This document shows, in pieces, positions 9,513 to 19,619 of a stretch of DNA of 64,000 nucleotides; the first letter of the stretch is position 1, and each line of letters begins with the position of its first letter. The notes under the pieces were generated by a model, which saw only the letters and a list, made by a program, of their open reading frames with translations, was not told where the DNA came from and searched no databases. Source of the stretch: UBA2040 sp963977135 (GTDB lineage Bacteria > Bacteroidota > Bacteroidia > Flavobacteriales_D > Crocinitomicaceae); assembly GCA_963977135.1 (NCBI GenBank), contig CAXBNN010000004.1:62001-126000 (forward strand). Reading direction: 5' to 3'. Made by a program: the position numbers and the translations under genes.

Positions 9513-10418
9513 TTAATTTAAAAATTTTGCAACAATTTGACTATTGTATTTTTCATCGTGAATTTCTTCAACATCACGTCCACCTTTGGCTTCACTTGTA
9601 TATTTCCCTTCTATTTTAACAATCGATTTAGCGCCCATCAAAAACCACATATACTCTAAATCTAAATTTCCAACATCGATGGCTTGGTATCCCTGATTCG
9701 CTAAATCAAAGACCAATGGCTTAGCGGTTGGCCCGAGAGAAACTAGTATGAGACTAGATTTAGAGAAGGTTAATGCCGAATCGAGTAAATTTTGATACTG
9801 ATCAAAAGCATGGTGGGCGGGTGCAATTATTCTTACTACTGAATTTGCATTTTCAAAAAGATTATTAGTTGTGCCAAGTCTACTTTTTTCACCTTCAATT
9901 AAAACAATATCCTTACCATTCCAAATTGATCTGAATTTTTCAAATAAAGGACCTGAATTAGAGTTGTTTTTGAATCCGATGTACAATCTTGTGATACTTG
10001 AATTATAGTAGTCTTTTTCTAGGTTTAAATATTTCCGGAGTTTAGGGTAAGTCCAAACTACAATTGCTCTCCAAGAAGTTTTTACATCATTTTTTAGATT
10101 GTCGAGAGTTTGAAAACCTATAGGTAATCCAACTAAAATATTTGAATTGTCTGACTTTAAAATTTCGATAAATCTATCCCTGAGTTTTTCATTTTGTACC
10201 TGAAATGGTAAATTTCTTTTTTCGGTAATATAAATTAATTCACCATCTCCAAAGCGACAAATTGAACATTTATCTTTGATTATCAAGTCAATAGTTTCCT
10301 CAATAGTAGCAATTTTTGGTAAAGGATAAATTTTAATTATTATTGGATAAATAGCACTAAGAAAGTGTTTAAACGCTTTCCTCGGATATTTAAAAAACTT
10401 ACCGTATTGTAAATTCAT
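9513..10418 (-). CDS. GT-D fold glycosyltransferase (DUF1792-type)
   Basis: 301 residues. The segment CSICRFGDGELIYI (about residue 53) contains the RFGDGE signature of the DUF1792 family, for which a distinct GT-D glycosyltransferase fold was described in streptococcal serine-rich-protein glycosylation. LILVSLGPTAKPLVFDLANQGYQAIDVGNLDLEYMW near the C-terminus matches the family's second conserved region. It probably adds one sugar of the repeat unit. No membrane span beyond a weakly hydrophobic start is seen. Confidence 0.72.
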   Translation of the reverse strand: MNLQYGKFFKYPRKAFKHFLSAIYPIIIKIYPLPKIATIEETIDLIIKDKCSICRFGDGELIYITEKRNLPFQVQNEKLRDRFIEILKSDNSNILVGLPIGFQTLDNLKNDVKTSWRAIVVWTYPKLRKYLNLEKDYYNSSITRLYIGFKNNSNSGPLFEKFRSIWNGKDIVLIEGEKSRLGTTNNLFENANSVVRIIAPAHHAFDQYQNLLDSALTFSKSSLILVSLGPTAKPLVFDLANQGYQAIDVGNLDLEYMWFLMGAKSIVKIEGKYTSEAKGGRDVEEIHDEKYNSQIVAKFLN

Positions 10419-10450
10419 ACTTAGTTTTTCTAATTATTTCAAGTCAAAAA

Positions 10451-12346
10451 TTAGTTCCCATTTCCACTCCTCATCCATCTTTCGTACCACATTTGAAAGA
10501 CCAAAAGTCTCCAAATTATAGCTACATATCGCAATTCACCTTTTTTAAACTGATTTACTAAAAGTTCTACATAATCGGCTCGAAAAAATCCATCCTTTTC
10601 AATGGTTGATTTGTTTAGGTATTGTCCAATCAAATATGCTAAATCATTTTTAAGCCATTTGTAAATTGGTAAATCAAATCCAACTTTGGGTCTGTCCATG
10701 ATTTCTTTAGGTACATATTTATAAACGATTTCTCGAATTGGTCTTTTGCTTTCTGAACCATTATGCTTGTAATCGTATGGTAAAGCTGCGGCAAACTCCA
10801 TTAAATTGTGATCCAATAATGGCTCTCGACCCTCTAAAGAAAAACCCATTGCTGCCCTGTCTACCTTTACAAGTAATAAATTTGCTAGGGTATCTTCTAC
10901 ACCTAAAATGTATAATTCGTCTAAGGGTTCGGTAATTTTTTTTATTGTTTTTTGATGGGGGGTATTTTCAAAGTTTTGACTGAATAATTTATTCATCATA
11001 GACTTTGGAAATCCAATTTGTTGAATATGCATTTGGTAAATTCTGTCTCGCTCCGAGGCCGTTAGAATATTGCCTAAACCTTCAATTTTTTTCTGTAAGT
11101 GACTATATTTTCCACTGAATAGAGGGGCAGCCATTTTTGCAATTCTACCTGATATTTGCTTCAAAGGAATTTGATTAATCTTACTTAGAACTTCAGGTGT
11201 TGATTTAAACCCGTCATATCCACCAAAAAGTTCATCTCCACCGTCTGCAGAAAGAGCTACGACAACTTCTTTTCTTGCCAATTTGCTTACCAACATAGTT
11301 GGAATGCAAGAAATGTCAGCAATTGGGTCATCAAACAAATAAGCCAATTCAGGAATTAAATCCATAGCATCCTGCTGTTTGCAATCATAACTTGTATGAT
11401 CGGTACCCAAGTGTGCCGCTATTCTTGCTGCATCTTTGGATTCATCTACTCCATCCGAAAAACCGATTGTAAAAGTTTTCAATTTTTCTATACGGTCTTT
11501 TTGTAATAGAGCCGTAACCAAAGTACTATCGAATCCCCCGCTCAAAAAAACACCTACCGGCACATCAGAAACCATTCTTAATTCACAAGCTTCTTGGGCT
11601 AGTTTTTCGGTTTGTGAAATGGCTTCTTCAAAGGAACCAGTGAACTTTTCTTGTTCAAAAAGATCGCTGTAGCTCCAGTATTCTTGTAAGCTTATTTCAT
11701 TGGATTTACAGTCATAAATCGTCCAAGAACTTGTTGCCGCTTTTTTTACTCCTTGCAGGATTGTACTATCATTGGTACTATAACCATAATTGATAAATGA
11801 CGATAAACTTCTAGAGTCAACTTTCGGTAAAAAAATACGCGTAGCGAAAAAAACTTTTAGTTCTGAACCGAATATTATTCCATCTTTATTGTGATAAAAA
11901 TACAAAGGTTTCACGCCAACCCGATCTCTGCACAAATACAACTTATCATTTGAGCTGTCATAAATCCCAAAAGCGAACATACCCGAAAACTTATTAACGC
12001 ATTTTGTTCCCCATGCGTGAAAGCTTTTCAATACGACTTCAGTGTCAGAAGAAGAATCGAATGTATAGCCTAAAGTTTCCAATTCTTTTTGAATGACTTT
12101 GAAGTTATAGATTTCTCCGTTTAAAACTATGGTAAGCTCTCGAAAATACATAGGTTGCTTTCCTAATTCTGATAAATCTAAAATCGAAAGTCGGGTATGG
12201 GCAAGACCTAAGTTTCCTGTAGCTGTTTTCTTAAAATATATATCTCTACCATCAGGTCCTCTGTGCTCTAAGACCTTATTATATTTTTCTAACTGACTCT
12301 GCTCTAGTTGAAAAGTTCGATCAAAAAAACCGCTAATTCCGCACAT
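10451..12346 (-). CDS. asnB: Asparagine synthase (glutamine-hydrolysing), polysaccharide-locus copy 2
   Basis: 631 residues with the same two-domain layout as copy 1: Cys2 nucleophile (MCGISG), EHRGPDGRDI, LNGEIYNF, SSSDTEVVL, ATP loop FLSGGFDSTLV (about residue 268) and LSADGGDELFGGYDGF. It differs widely in sequence from copy 1, so the pair is an old divergence rather than a recent duplication. Its start overlaps the following NodB-like gene by 14 bp. Like copy 1 it may amidate a sugar acid or other carboxyl in the glycan rather than make free asparagine. Confidence 0.9.
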   Translation of the reverse strand: MCGISGFFDRTFQLEQSQLEKYNKVLEHRGPDGRDIYFKKTATGNLGLAHTRLSILDLSELGKQPMYFRELTIVLNGEIYNFKVIQKELETLGYTFDSSSDTEVVLKSFHAWGTKCVNKFSGMFAFGIYDSSNDKLYLCRDRVGVKPLYFYHNKDGIIFGSELKVFFATRIFLPKVDSRSLSSFINYGYSTNDSTILQGVKKAATSSWTIYDCKSNEISLQEYWSYSDLFEQEKFTGSFEEAISQTEKLAQEACELRMVSDVPVGVFLSGGFDSTLVTALLQKDRIEKLKTFTIGFSDGVDESKDAARIAAHLGTDHTSYDCKQQDAMDLIPELAYLFDDPIADISCIPTMLVSKLARKEVVVALSADGGDELFGGYDGFKSTPEVLSKINQIPLKQISGRIAKMAAPLFSGKYSHLQKKIEGLGNILTASERDRIYQMHIQQIGFPKSMMNKLFSQNFENTPHQKTIKKITEPLDELYILGVEDTLANLLLVKVDRAAMGFSLEGREPLLDHNLMEFAAALPYDYKHNGSESKRPIREIVYKYVPKEIMDRPKVGFDLPIYKWLKNDLAYLIGQYLNKSTIEKDGFFRADYVELLVNQFKKGELRYVAIIWRLLVFQMWYERWMRSGNGN

Positions 12347-13463
12347 ACTTTGATTCTATTAGGTCACCAAGTTCGTCTGAACTTAGAAATTCTATATCTG
12401 GATAAGTTTCAATCAATTTAACTATCAATTTTTCAAACTGGAATATGTTCTTATCTCGAGTTTGAGTATCTAGACCTCCAACAAAATTTAGTCTATGCAT
12501 ACTTACAATGGCGGGAGTATTAAATCGAAAAGCTAGTTTTACTTTTTTAAACGCATGATTTGACCAATCTAGATCATCTGAATATGAGGGTTCAAAAAAG
12601 GTATTTCGAACTAAATATCTCAATCCAGTTTTTTTATCTTTTTGTCCAGTATAATGGTACAAATTTTTATATCCACCTTCTGTTGGTTCCTGTTGAAAAA
12701 AAGTAGTTTGAAGTTGTTTAACACCTAATTCTGCAAATTTCTCTTCTAAATCACTATGCCAAATATATCTAGGAGAAATGAGTGTAGACGACGAAAAACC
12801 AAATGTTTTTTTAAAAAGTTGCATTCCTTCTGTGATACTTTCTTCGATGTATTTTTTTTGTGACACATTTTCATATTCAAAGGCTGCCATTAAATTCTTT
12901 CGATGATTTCCATTGCTAGGTGCATCTATTGCGAAACATCCCAATCTAAAAGCATCTAAGAAGTATGTATTTTTGTTTTGTAAGGCCTGCAGCCAAAATT
13001 GGGCATTAATGTGTTCGCGTCCATGAAACTGAGCTTGAAAATAACCTTTTTTGAGAAGTTCCTTAATCTTTTCAATCACCTTTTCGTCTCCATCGCGTTT
13101 TTTGTATGTTTCCGTAAACAATTCAACATGGTATTCCTGAAAGTTTGAATCTTTGATTTTTTGAAAATCAGGATTACCCATGATGAAATTTGCTGTAATA
13201 CGAATTTTTTTATGGTATTTGTATTCTAATTCGGTAAGCAATTCATCCAATTTTTCTAAATCCTCCAATCTTTCTAAACTATCGAATTTTGAATGTGGAT
13301 TAGTAGTAACATCTATTCCTGCCTTTTCTAATTTTTCACGAACCTCCTTATTTGGAATTCTTTCGCTTCCCCAATCATCGGATTCTATTACAACGATCTT
13401 TCGGGAAGTTTTGAACCCTTGTACAAGGGACTGTAAAAATTTTATTTTTCCAAATCGACTCAT
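12333..13463 (-). CDS. NodB-like polysaccharide deacetylase homologue, copy A
   Basis: 376 residues, no signal peptide. Motifs fit a divergent NodB carbohydrate-esterase barrel: VVIESDDWGS (motif 1 acidic pair, about residue 27), AQFHGREHINAQFW (H-x3-H metal site), SPRYIWH (motif 3-like Arg/Trp) and VSMHRLNFVGG (late His). It is followed without a gap by a paralogue with the same blocks. The family occurs in Bacteroidota glycan loci as uncharacterised proteins; deacetylation of an N-acetyl sugar is inferred, not shown. Overlaps asnB copy 2 by 14 bp. Confidence 0.6.
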   Translation of the reverse strand: MSRFGKIKFLQSLVQGFKTSRKIVVIESDDWGSERIPNKEVREKLEKAGIDVTTNPHSKFDSLERLEDLEKLDELLTELEYKYHKKIRITANFIMGNPDFQKIKDSNFQEYHVELFTETYKKRDGDEKVIEKIKELLKKGYFQAQFHGREHINAQFWLQALQNKNTYFLDAFRLGCFAIDAPSNGNHRKNLMAAFEYENVSQKKYIEESITEGMQLFKKTFGFSSSTLISPRYIWHSDLEEKFAELGVKQLQTTFFQQEPTEGGYKNLYHYTGQKDKKTGLRYLVRNTFFEPSYSDDLDWSNHAFKKVKLAFRFNTPAIVSMHRLNFVGGLDTQTRDKNIFQFEKLIVKLIETYPDIEFLSSDELGDLIESKYVRN

Positions 13464-14563
13464 TACAAACTATTAAGTTCATTAACGGACACGAATTCTA
13501 CATCACCCCATCGGTTAATAATTTCACTGAAAAGTTGGTCCAAAGCTTTAAGTCCTTTGACTCGGTTTTTTTCATCTATTCCACCCACAAAACTTGCTCT
13601 ATGGTTAGAAATAATAACTGGTTGATTGTTTTTAAAAGCCTCTTCAATATCGTATAAACAGCGATTTATACCGTTGTCATTATCAGAAAAATTACTTTCA
13701 AATACTGCATTTCTAACAACTACTTTCAATCCTGATTTTTTCTTTCGGCCTAAATAATTGAATTGATACTTTTCTTTACCATCTACCAAAGGAATTTTAT
13801 AAAAACGACCAAGGTCTATCCAATCTACTTCTTCTTTTACCAATGTCTTTTCTATGGCAGGATTGTAAAATAAAGCAGGAGGAGTGAAAACTTTTGCTCT
13901 ATATCTAAACAAATTTTCAAATATGGATAAACCACTTTTAAGTATTTCCTTCTGTGTATCTATATCGTTTTGGTTCCAAACATCGAACGCTGCAGCAAAA
14001 TCACGGTTCCGTCTATTAGTTTGGATATATTCACTTGGAAAGAAGAAAAAATGATTTTCAAAGGCTAAGCGTGAAAAGGAATTTTCATTTTGTAATTCTT
14101 GCATCCACCAATTTACCTGCAAGTGTTCACGACCATGGAATTGAGGGACATAGATCTTCTCTTGGATGCCATGCTTTGCCAATTCCAAGACTTTATCTGA
14201 ACCAACATTTCTTTTATAACTTTCATCAATTGATTCATGAAAATATTGCTGGAAATTGTTTTCTTGAATTCGTTTAAAATCCGGATTTCCCACATTAGTA
14301 ACTGCGGTAATAATTGGATGATTTCCTTTACCATCTTTGTGCTTTAAAAGAATTTCAAAAAGTCCTTCCATGTCTTTGTTCGATTCCAAGGTATCGAATT
14401 GGTCAAAACGATTGTTTATAATCAATCCTTTTTTTATAAGCTCTTGTTGGTCCTGTAACGATTTTATGCGCATAGAGCCCCAATCGTCACTCATGAAAAT
14501 AATGAGCTTTCTATTTGTTTTTAAAGCCGGCCAATTAGATATCTTTTTTACTAAGCTTCTCAT
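13463..14563 (-). CDS. NodB-like polysaccharide deacetylase homologue, copy B
   Basis: 366 residues, paralogous to the preceding gene over its whole length: IIFMSDDWGS, VPQFHGREHLQVNWW, VISNHRASFVGG. The block corresponding to SPRYIWH in copy A reads TPPALFY, so the motif 3-type Arg is lost while both metal-site blocks remain. Either the two enzymes act on different substrates or copy B is a non-catalytic partner. Start and stop share bases with both neighbours (13463 and 14563), showing tight coupling with copy A and the EpsG-like gene. Confidence 0.58.
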   Translation of the reverse strand: MRSLVKKISNWPALKTNRKLIIFMSDDWGSMRIKSLQDQQELIKKGLIINNRFDQFDTLESNKDMEGLFEILLKHKDGKGNHPIITAVTNVGNPDFKRIQENNFQQYFHESIDESYKRNVGSDKVLELAKHGIQEKIYVPQFHGREHLQVNWWMQELQNENSFSRLAFENHFFFFPSEYIQTNRRNRDFAAAFDVWNQNDIDTQKEILKSGLSIFENLFRYRAKVFTPPALFYNPAIEKTLVKEEVDWIDLGRFYKIPLVDGKEKYQFNYLGRKKKSGLKVVVRNAVFESNFSDNDNGINRCLYDIEEAFKNNQPVIISNHRASFVGGIDEKNRVKGLKALDQLFSEIINRWGDVEFVSVNELNSL

Positions 14564-15813
14564 CAGAACAAAATGGATTGCAAGGAAACATTTTCATAGA
14601 AGCCTAAAGGCATGAAAAAACTCGGGCCGAGAACATAAACCGATGCCGTTGCAGAAAATAAACGAAAAGTTAAGATTAAAAATAATCCTAGGATGGGTAT
14701 TCCAATTCTATTCAAAGTTACTATTCTCTTCGCAATACGTTCATATGTAAAGTACAAAAGTGTAGCAGAAAAAGCAAAAATGTAAAATACAGTATAAAAA
14801 CGACTTCCTGAAGGCAATAATGCACTAAGGTTAGCGAATGTCAAAAATAATAAAGCGAAAGAAAAATAATTGGCCACTAATTGTGTTTTAAAACGTGCTT
14901 TCGTTTTTATAAAGATGATGATGAGTGTCAGCAGAGTAAAATACTTTATGCCATTTTCAATTAGAGTTATATACCAAGCAGTTTGTTGACTTTGATTGGT
15001 TATAGCTTCAATATATTCCTCATTGGTATAATCAGTTATTTTTGATTTAGAAGCAGTGCCAAAAATTGCAGCATATTGTCGCACTTGCTGAATATTTAAC
15101 TCAACAACAAAAAAGGAGCTGATGGCGAGTATACCATAAATTTTGGGTTTATTTTTGAGAAATACGTATGTTAGCAAGACGATAACTGCAGGTAAAAAAC
15201 TAAAATGTACAAGAAATGAAATACAAGTGAAAACTATATTTTTAATAATTGGTTTATGCAAATAATTCATGGTGCCAACGGCAAATATCCAAGCTGCAGC
15301 CCACATTCTGAACCCTCCTATGTTTTGTATAGGATTAACACAAATTAAGAAAAGAAAAAAAAGTAAAGCATTTTTATTTTGATGTGAAAGATAATGTCCA
15401 TACATCCTTTTTAGATAATAAAGCATTAAACTGCCAAAGATAAGGCTATAGACCGCAAACAAAACCCCGTGAAAGTCGGTAAATCTGGAAACTGTGTACA
15501 TCAAAATTGGCTCTGCTACATCCAATGTTTCTTCATACAAATGTTTAAAAGTAACGTATAAATTCTCAAATGGCTCGTTATACACTTTTTTCAAGGTGTC
15601 TGCCCTTCTTTGCGAATCCATTGTTGGGTTTAAGAAAAATAAAGCCCCATATAAAACGAAAAATCCAAGAATGATTTTTTGATTTATTTTGTTGTTGATA
15701 TTCGTACAAGCCATGACAAAGGCTAACAAGGGCCAAAAGACAAAGACCAAAGTTAGGTACTTGTAATTTTGGTTTTCTTGTGTTAAACTATGATATTTTC
15801 CTTGATTCGTCAT
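14563..15813 (-). CDS. EpsG-family polysaccharide polymerase
   Basis: A 416-residue polytopic membrane protein with about ten to twelve hydrophobic helices. DSQRRADTLKKVY followed by YEETLDVAEPILMYTVSRF, and the middle FLICVNPIQNIGGFRMWAAAWIF, match EpsG/Wzy-like polymerases. It probably joins flipped repeat units at the periplasmic face. It is the only polymerase candidate seen in the window and sits in the same operon as the flippase. Confidence 0.8.
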   Translation of the reverse strand: MTNQGKYHSLTQENQNYKYLTLVFVFWPLLAFVMACTNINNKINQKIILGFFVLYGALFFLNPTMDSQRRADTLKKVYNEPFENLYVTFKHLYEETLDVAEPILMYTVSRFTDFHGVLFAVYSLIFGSLMLYYLKRMYGHYLSHQNKNALLFFLFLICVNPIQNIGGFRMWAAAWIFAVGTMNYLHKPIIKNIVFTCISFLVHFSFLPAVIVLLTYVFLKNKPKIYGILAISSFFVVELNIQQVRQYAAIFGTASKSKITDYTNEEYIEAITNQSQQTAWYITLIENGIKYFTLLTLIIIFIKTKARFKTQLVANYFSFALLFLTFANLSALLPSGSRFYTVFYIFAFSATLLYFTYERIAKRIVTLNRIGIPILGLFLILTFRLFSATASVYVLGPSFFMPLGFYENVSLQSILF

Positions 15814-15847
15814 TTATTATTTTAAAATCCATGTAACATAAAGTAGA

Positions 15848-16972
15848 CTAGCATAAATTTATAAATTGTTGCACAACGGATTCAATTCGGTATTGTTCAG
15901 GATTAGAAATCTTGAACTGTTGAGTATAATTGCCTTCTAAAAACTCAAGTACCATATTTGTGTCGAATTCACTTGTAGTTGAAGACATTATAGGTTTTCC
16001 AAGAATATAGTAATCAATAAGTTTACTAGGCGATTGATGTACAGGGTCGAAGGCAATATTGACCAAAAAATCCATTTGACTTAAAACTTTCAATAATTCG
16101 TTTCTAGGAATGTAATCTCGAATTTCTAGTTTATCGCCAAGTGCCTCCTTGAAAGGGGTCGCCAAATTTTGATTTCTTGTGTAAATAATAAATTTAAAAG
16201 GTTTATCCACAGTGGATAAAAAAGTGAGCAATTGGCTTGGGTTCCTTCCTATTGGAAGCAAGGAACCAGCAAATGCAAAGGTGGGTATTGGATTATGACC
16301 ACTATTGTCTGAATTTAACTTTTCAAATTTAAAACCTTGGGGAATCTCAATAATTTTAGAATGAAATTCTGGATAATAATTCTCCTTCATACTCATTTTT
16401 GTTATTGCAATATAATCTGCTTTTTTGCAAAATCCTTTTTCCAGATATTTGAAATAGAAAAATTTTTTAAAGCTATCATATATAGCACCCATGTATGGGT
16501 CGCCACAATCCGCGACCCATACTTTGGCAATATTATTTTTTTTCGTTCTTGCCCAGGCAGTTCCCCAATGATTTGGATATGGAACGGCAATTGAAATCAA
16601 CAAATCGTAGGAATTGTTTTCTTTTTTTAATGCCTTTTTTACTTTAAACATCAATTCAATAGAAGGATATTCAAACAATTGTTGTAATGCTCTGTTGATT
16701 ATTCTTTTAGGCCAAACTAAAATCTTGGGTCCTGATTGAATATTCAACATATGAAATTTCCTTTTTCCTAAATCTTTTATTTTAACGCCGAACTCCTCTT
16801 CGATGGCAGGATGATGTTGATTATCTTTAATCGTGTATAACGTAACGTCATGACCCTGTCTACAAAGTTCCTTGACTAATTCTGTCGTACGAAAGGAACG
16901 AGGGCTATTTTCGGGGTAAAATGAGGTACCTATGACCAAAACTTTTTTGACGTCCGATTTAGTTTGATTCAT
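15848..16972 (-). CDS. Glycosyltransferase (GT4-like)
   Basis: 374 residues. The opening KVLVIGTSFYPENSPRSFRTTELVKEL is typical of GT4/GT-B transferases with a P-E-N-S-P-R loop. The C-terminal half shows FAFAGSLLPIGRNPSQLLTFL and a late SPSKLIDYYILGKPIMSS in place of the more usual E-x7-E motif, so it is a divergent member. It lies between the flippase and polymerase genes in the same operon. Confidence 0.8.
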   Translation of the reverse strand: MNQTKSDVKKVLVIGTSFYPENSPRSFRTTELVKELCRQGHDVTLYTIKDNQHHPAIEEEFGVKIKDLGKRKFHMLNIQSGPKILVWPKRIINRALQQLFEYPSIELMFKVKKALKKENNSYDLLISIAVPYPNHWGTAWARTKKNNIAKVWVADCGDPYMGAIYDSFKKFFYFKYLEKGFCKKADYIAITKMSMKENYYPEFHSKIIEIPQGFKFEKLNSDNSGHNPIPTFAFAGSLLPIGRNPSQLLTFLSTVDKPFKFIIYTRNQNLATPFKEALGDKLEIRDYIPRNELLKVLSQMDFLVNIAFDPVHQSPSKLIDYYILGKPIMSSTTSEFDTNMVLEFLEGNYTQQFKISNPEQYRIESVVQQFINLC

Positions 16973-17015
16973 AAATACTTAGATAAAATAGTTGCATTGT
17001 CTCAAATCAAATGCG

Positions 17016-18518
17016 TTAATTACTTTTTATGACTTTATTTTTTATTTTGAGCAATATTGGCTGATAGACAGAAAAGTAATTTATATTAAATAATTTACTT
17101 GTTATCAGTGTCATACTCAAAAATAAAGTGAAATTTATCGTTATCAAATAGAGTGAGGTAAGTTCATTCCACCAAAGGTAGCTGAAAGATAAAATGATAG
17201 TTGCGATTATTACACAGTGAATAGTGATTTTCAACGCGGCCTGAATAGGAAAAAGACCTTGAACCTTCACATTTAGTTTTTTCGCAATGAAACGTAAAGC
17301 AATGATGAATCGCAGTATGGCGAAAGCAGTGGATAATGCTGCAACAGCAACTGGAGAATTAAAAATTAATATTATCACATATAAACCAACCCACGAAACT
17401 ATTGCCATATACATGTGCAAGCGCGCATAAAACTTAGTTTCTCCTAAGGCAAACATCAAAGGCGCAAAAATGATAATATTAAAAAAATTCAGTGCCATAT
17501 AGATTCTGAAATAGATGGCAGAATTCGAATATTTTGAGGAGTACAGCAATTCAACAATGCTACCTGCATTGAAAATACAAAAGATTAGTATTGGATAAAT
17601 AATAATTGCAGATTTCGAAATGGTATTATTCCAAATCGCTAAGACTTCTGAAGTACTTTCTTTATTCATTAGCAATTTGGAAAATAAAGGCATTATAACA
17701 ACTGCGGCACTGGCCGTCACCATAGAAACAAAAGGTAAATCAATGAATCCATTGGAAAATTCAGCAAAAACCTCTCTACCGAAAAATCGACTAATGTAGA
17801 ATTGGTCGGCTGCCTTAATTGCTATTCCCCACAAACTTGCAAGAACAATAGGTAAACTATAGGCAAAAATCTCTTTGTTGTTTAGTGAAGTGATAACTGA
17901 TTTCACACCTTTGAAAGGTATTCTTTTGAAATAAATGGCCACCCCAAAAGTTAAAATAGAAGCCACCAACCAGCCATATACTGCTGATAAATAGTCGCCT
18001 TTGAATACAATAACAGGAACAACTATAAACAAAAGCATCAACAGCCTGGAAAGGGTTCCGTAAATCGCAATGAATATGGTTTTCTTGTAGGTTGAAAAAA
18101 TACCGTCCATACCTAAAGTTGGCAGCAAAAACATGGGAATGGGGGAGAATACTTTTAGTGCTAAAGAAAGATCAGGATTGTTCAATAAATTGGCTATGAT
18201 TCCAGAGAATAAGAATAGAAAGATGGAAAAAGCAAAGCCCGCAACGAATAGTATTTTGTTTATTTTTTGAACGATGTTTTTTCCTTCTTCGAGAGAATAT
18301 CTCGGAAGGAAATAGGCAAATACTTGAGGCAATCCAGCGGTGAATATGATAAGTAGAGTAGAGTAGACATAACCAATTTGTTTGAAAGTGCCATAATCAG
18401 ATTTATCAAAGTAACGTGACAGTATAGCTGCACTAACAATTGCCAAACCCATGGAGCTTAAGCTGCCCATAGCCACCCAAAAAGCTTGTACTGTATTGTT
18501 GGTTTGGTTTTCCGCCAT
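17016..18518 (-). CDS. Oligosaccharide flippase (Wzx-type, MOP superfamily)
   Basis: A 500-residue membrane protein with twelve to fourteen hydrophobic helices. The N-terminal VQAFWVAMGSLSSMGLAIVSAAILSRYFDKSDYGTFKQI and PQVFAYFLPRYS match polysaccharide-biosynthesis flippases. It would move the lipid-linked repeat unit to the periplasm before polymerisation by the EpsG-like protein. Second gene of the operon from its upstream end. Confidence 0.9.
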   Translation of the reverse strand: MAENQTNNTVQAFWVAMGSLSSMGLAIVSAAILSRYFDKSDYGTFKQIGYVYSTLLIIFTAGLPQVFAYFLPRYSLEEGKNIVQKINKILFVAGFAFSIFLFLFSGIIANLLNNPDLSLALKVFSPIPMFLLPTLGMDGIFSTYKKTIFIAIYGTLSRLLMLLFIVVPVIVFKGDYLSAVYGWLVASILTFGVAIYFKRIPFKGVKSVITSLNNKEIFAYSLPIVLASLWGIAIKAADQFYISRFFGREVFAEFSNGFIDLPFVSMVTASAAVVIMPLFSKLLMNKESTSEVLAIWNNTISKSAIIIYPILIFCIFNAGSIVELLYSSKYSNSAIYFRIYMALNFFNIIIFAPLMFALGETKFYARLHMYMAIVSWVGLYVIILIFNSPVAVAALSTAFAILRFIIALRFIAKKLNVKVQGLFPIQAALKITIHCVIIATIILSFSYLWWNELTSLYLITINFTLFLSMTLITSKLFNINYFSVYQPILLKIKNKVIKSN

Positions 18519-18553
18519 TGATTTTACTTAGGATCTTAAATTTGACTATTGGT

Positions 18554-19543
18554 TTAAAGATTTTTCCAATACCAATTCAAGGACTCTTCAATTCCAATTG
18601 CAATAGGGTGGGAAGGCGCATAGTTAAGAAGACTTTTTGCTTTTTCAACACTTGCCAATGAATGTGGAATATCACCTTCTCGCTCTGGACCGTGAACGAT
18701 TTTTACTTCAGCAATTTTAGGGTCAAATTTACCCAAGTGCGTTTTTAAAAGTTCGGTCAATTGGATAAGAGTCGTTCGGTCGCCAACTGCAGTATTGAAA
18801 ACCTGCCCGATTGCGTCACTATTATTTGTTCCACCGGCTAGATGGTTCATTTGAATTACGTTGTCAATATAAGTGAAATCGCGAGAATAGGTTCCATCAC
18901 CATTTATTACAGGCGATTCGTATTTAATCAATAATTCTACAAATTTCGGAATAACAGCTGCATATGCTCCATTTGGTGATTGTCTTCTCCCGTAAACATT
19001 AAAGTAACGCAGTCCAATGCATTCCAAGCCGTATGTCAAGCCAAATACGTGAGCATAAAGTTCATTAACGTATTTAGTAACCGCGTACGGAGATAGCGGC
19101 ATACCAATAATATCCTCAACTTTTGGCAAGTTTTCGGAATCTCCATATGTTGATGAACTTGCCGCATAAACAAAACGTTTAACTTTTTGATCTCTTGCAG
19201 CAACTAACATATTCAAGAATCCACTAATATTTACTGCATTTGTAGTAATTGGATCGTTAATGGATCGTGGAACAGAGCCCAAGGCTGCTTGATGAAATAC
19301 TATTTCAATTCCTTGACAAGCTTTTTGGCAAGTTTCCAAATCACGAATATCTCCTTCAATTAAGCTGAAATTTGGATTGTTCTCGAATTCTTTGAGATTA
19401 TGTTTGTAGCCTGTTGCAAAGTTATCTAAGCAAACCACAGTGTTTTCAAATTTTAATAAATCTTCACAAAGATTGGAGCCTATAAATCCTGCGCCACCAG
19501 TTACGAGAATTTTTTTCTTTGTGATATGTTGATAATCTGACAT
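18554..19543 (-). CDS. NAD-dependent SDR epimerase (UDP-GlcNAc/GlcNAcA 4-epimerase-like, WbpP type)
   Basis: 329 residues of the extended SDR family. The NAD site is VTGGAGFIGSNLCEDLL (about residue 13). SSSTYGDS and SPYAVTKYVNE give the Ser and Y-x3-K of the active site. GLRYFNVYGRRQSPNGAYAAV is the WbpP/TviC-type signature, which suggests a 4-epimerase acting on UDP-N-acetylhexosamines or their uronic acids. That would fit the AsnB-type amidotransferases of the operon. It is the first intact gene of the operon, just downstream of a broken oxidoreductase. Confidence 0.87.
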   Translation of the reverse strand: MSDYQHITKKKILVTGGAGFIGSNLCEDLLKFENTVVCLDNFATGYKHNLKEFENNPNFSLIEGDIRDLETCQKACQGIEIVFHQAALGSVPRSINDPITTNAVNISGFLNMLVAARDQKVKRFVYAASSSTYGDSENLPKVEDIIGMPLSPYAVTKYVNELYAHVFGLTYGLECIGLRYFNVYGRRQSPNGAYAAVIPKFVELLIKYESPVINGDGTYSRDFTYIDNVIQMNHLAGGTNNSDAIGQVFNTAVGDRTTLIQLTELLKTHLGKFDPKIAEVKIVHGPEREGDIPHSLASVEKAKSLLNYAPSHPIAIGIEESLNWYWKNL

Positions 19544-19619
19544 GCTCTTAATTTGAATTTAGACCGTATTTCAGGAATATGATTTTTTAATTGATATTTT
19601 TATATTTTCATTGAAATGA

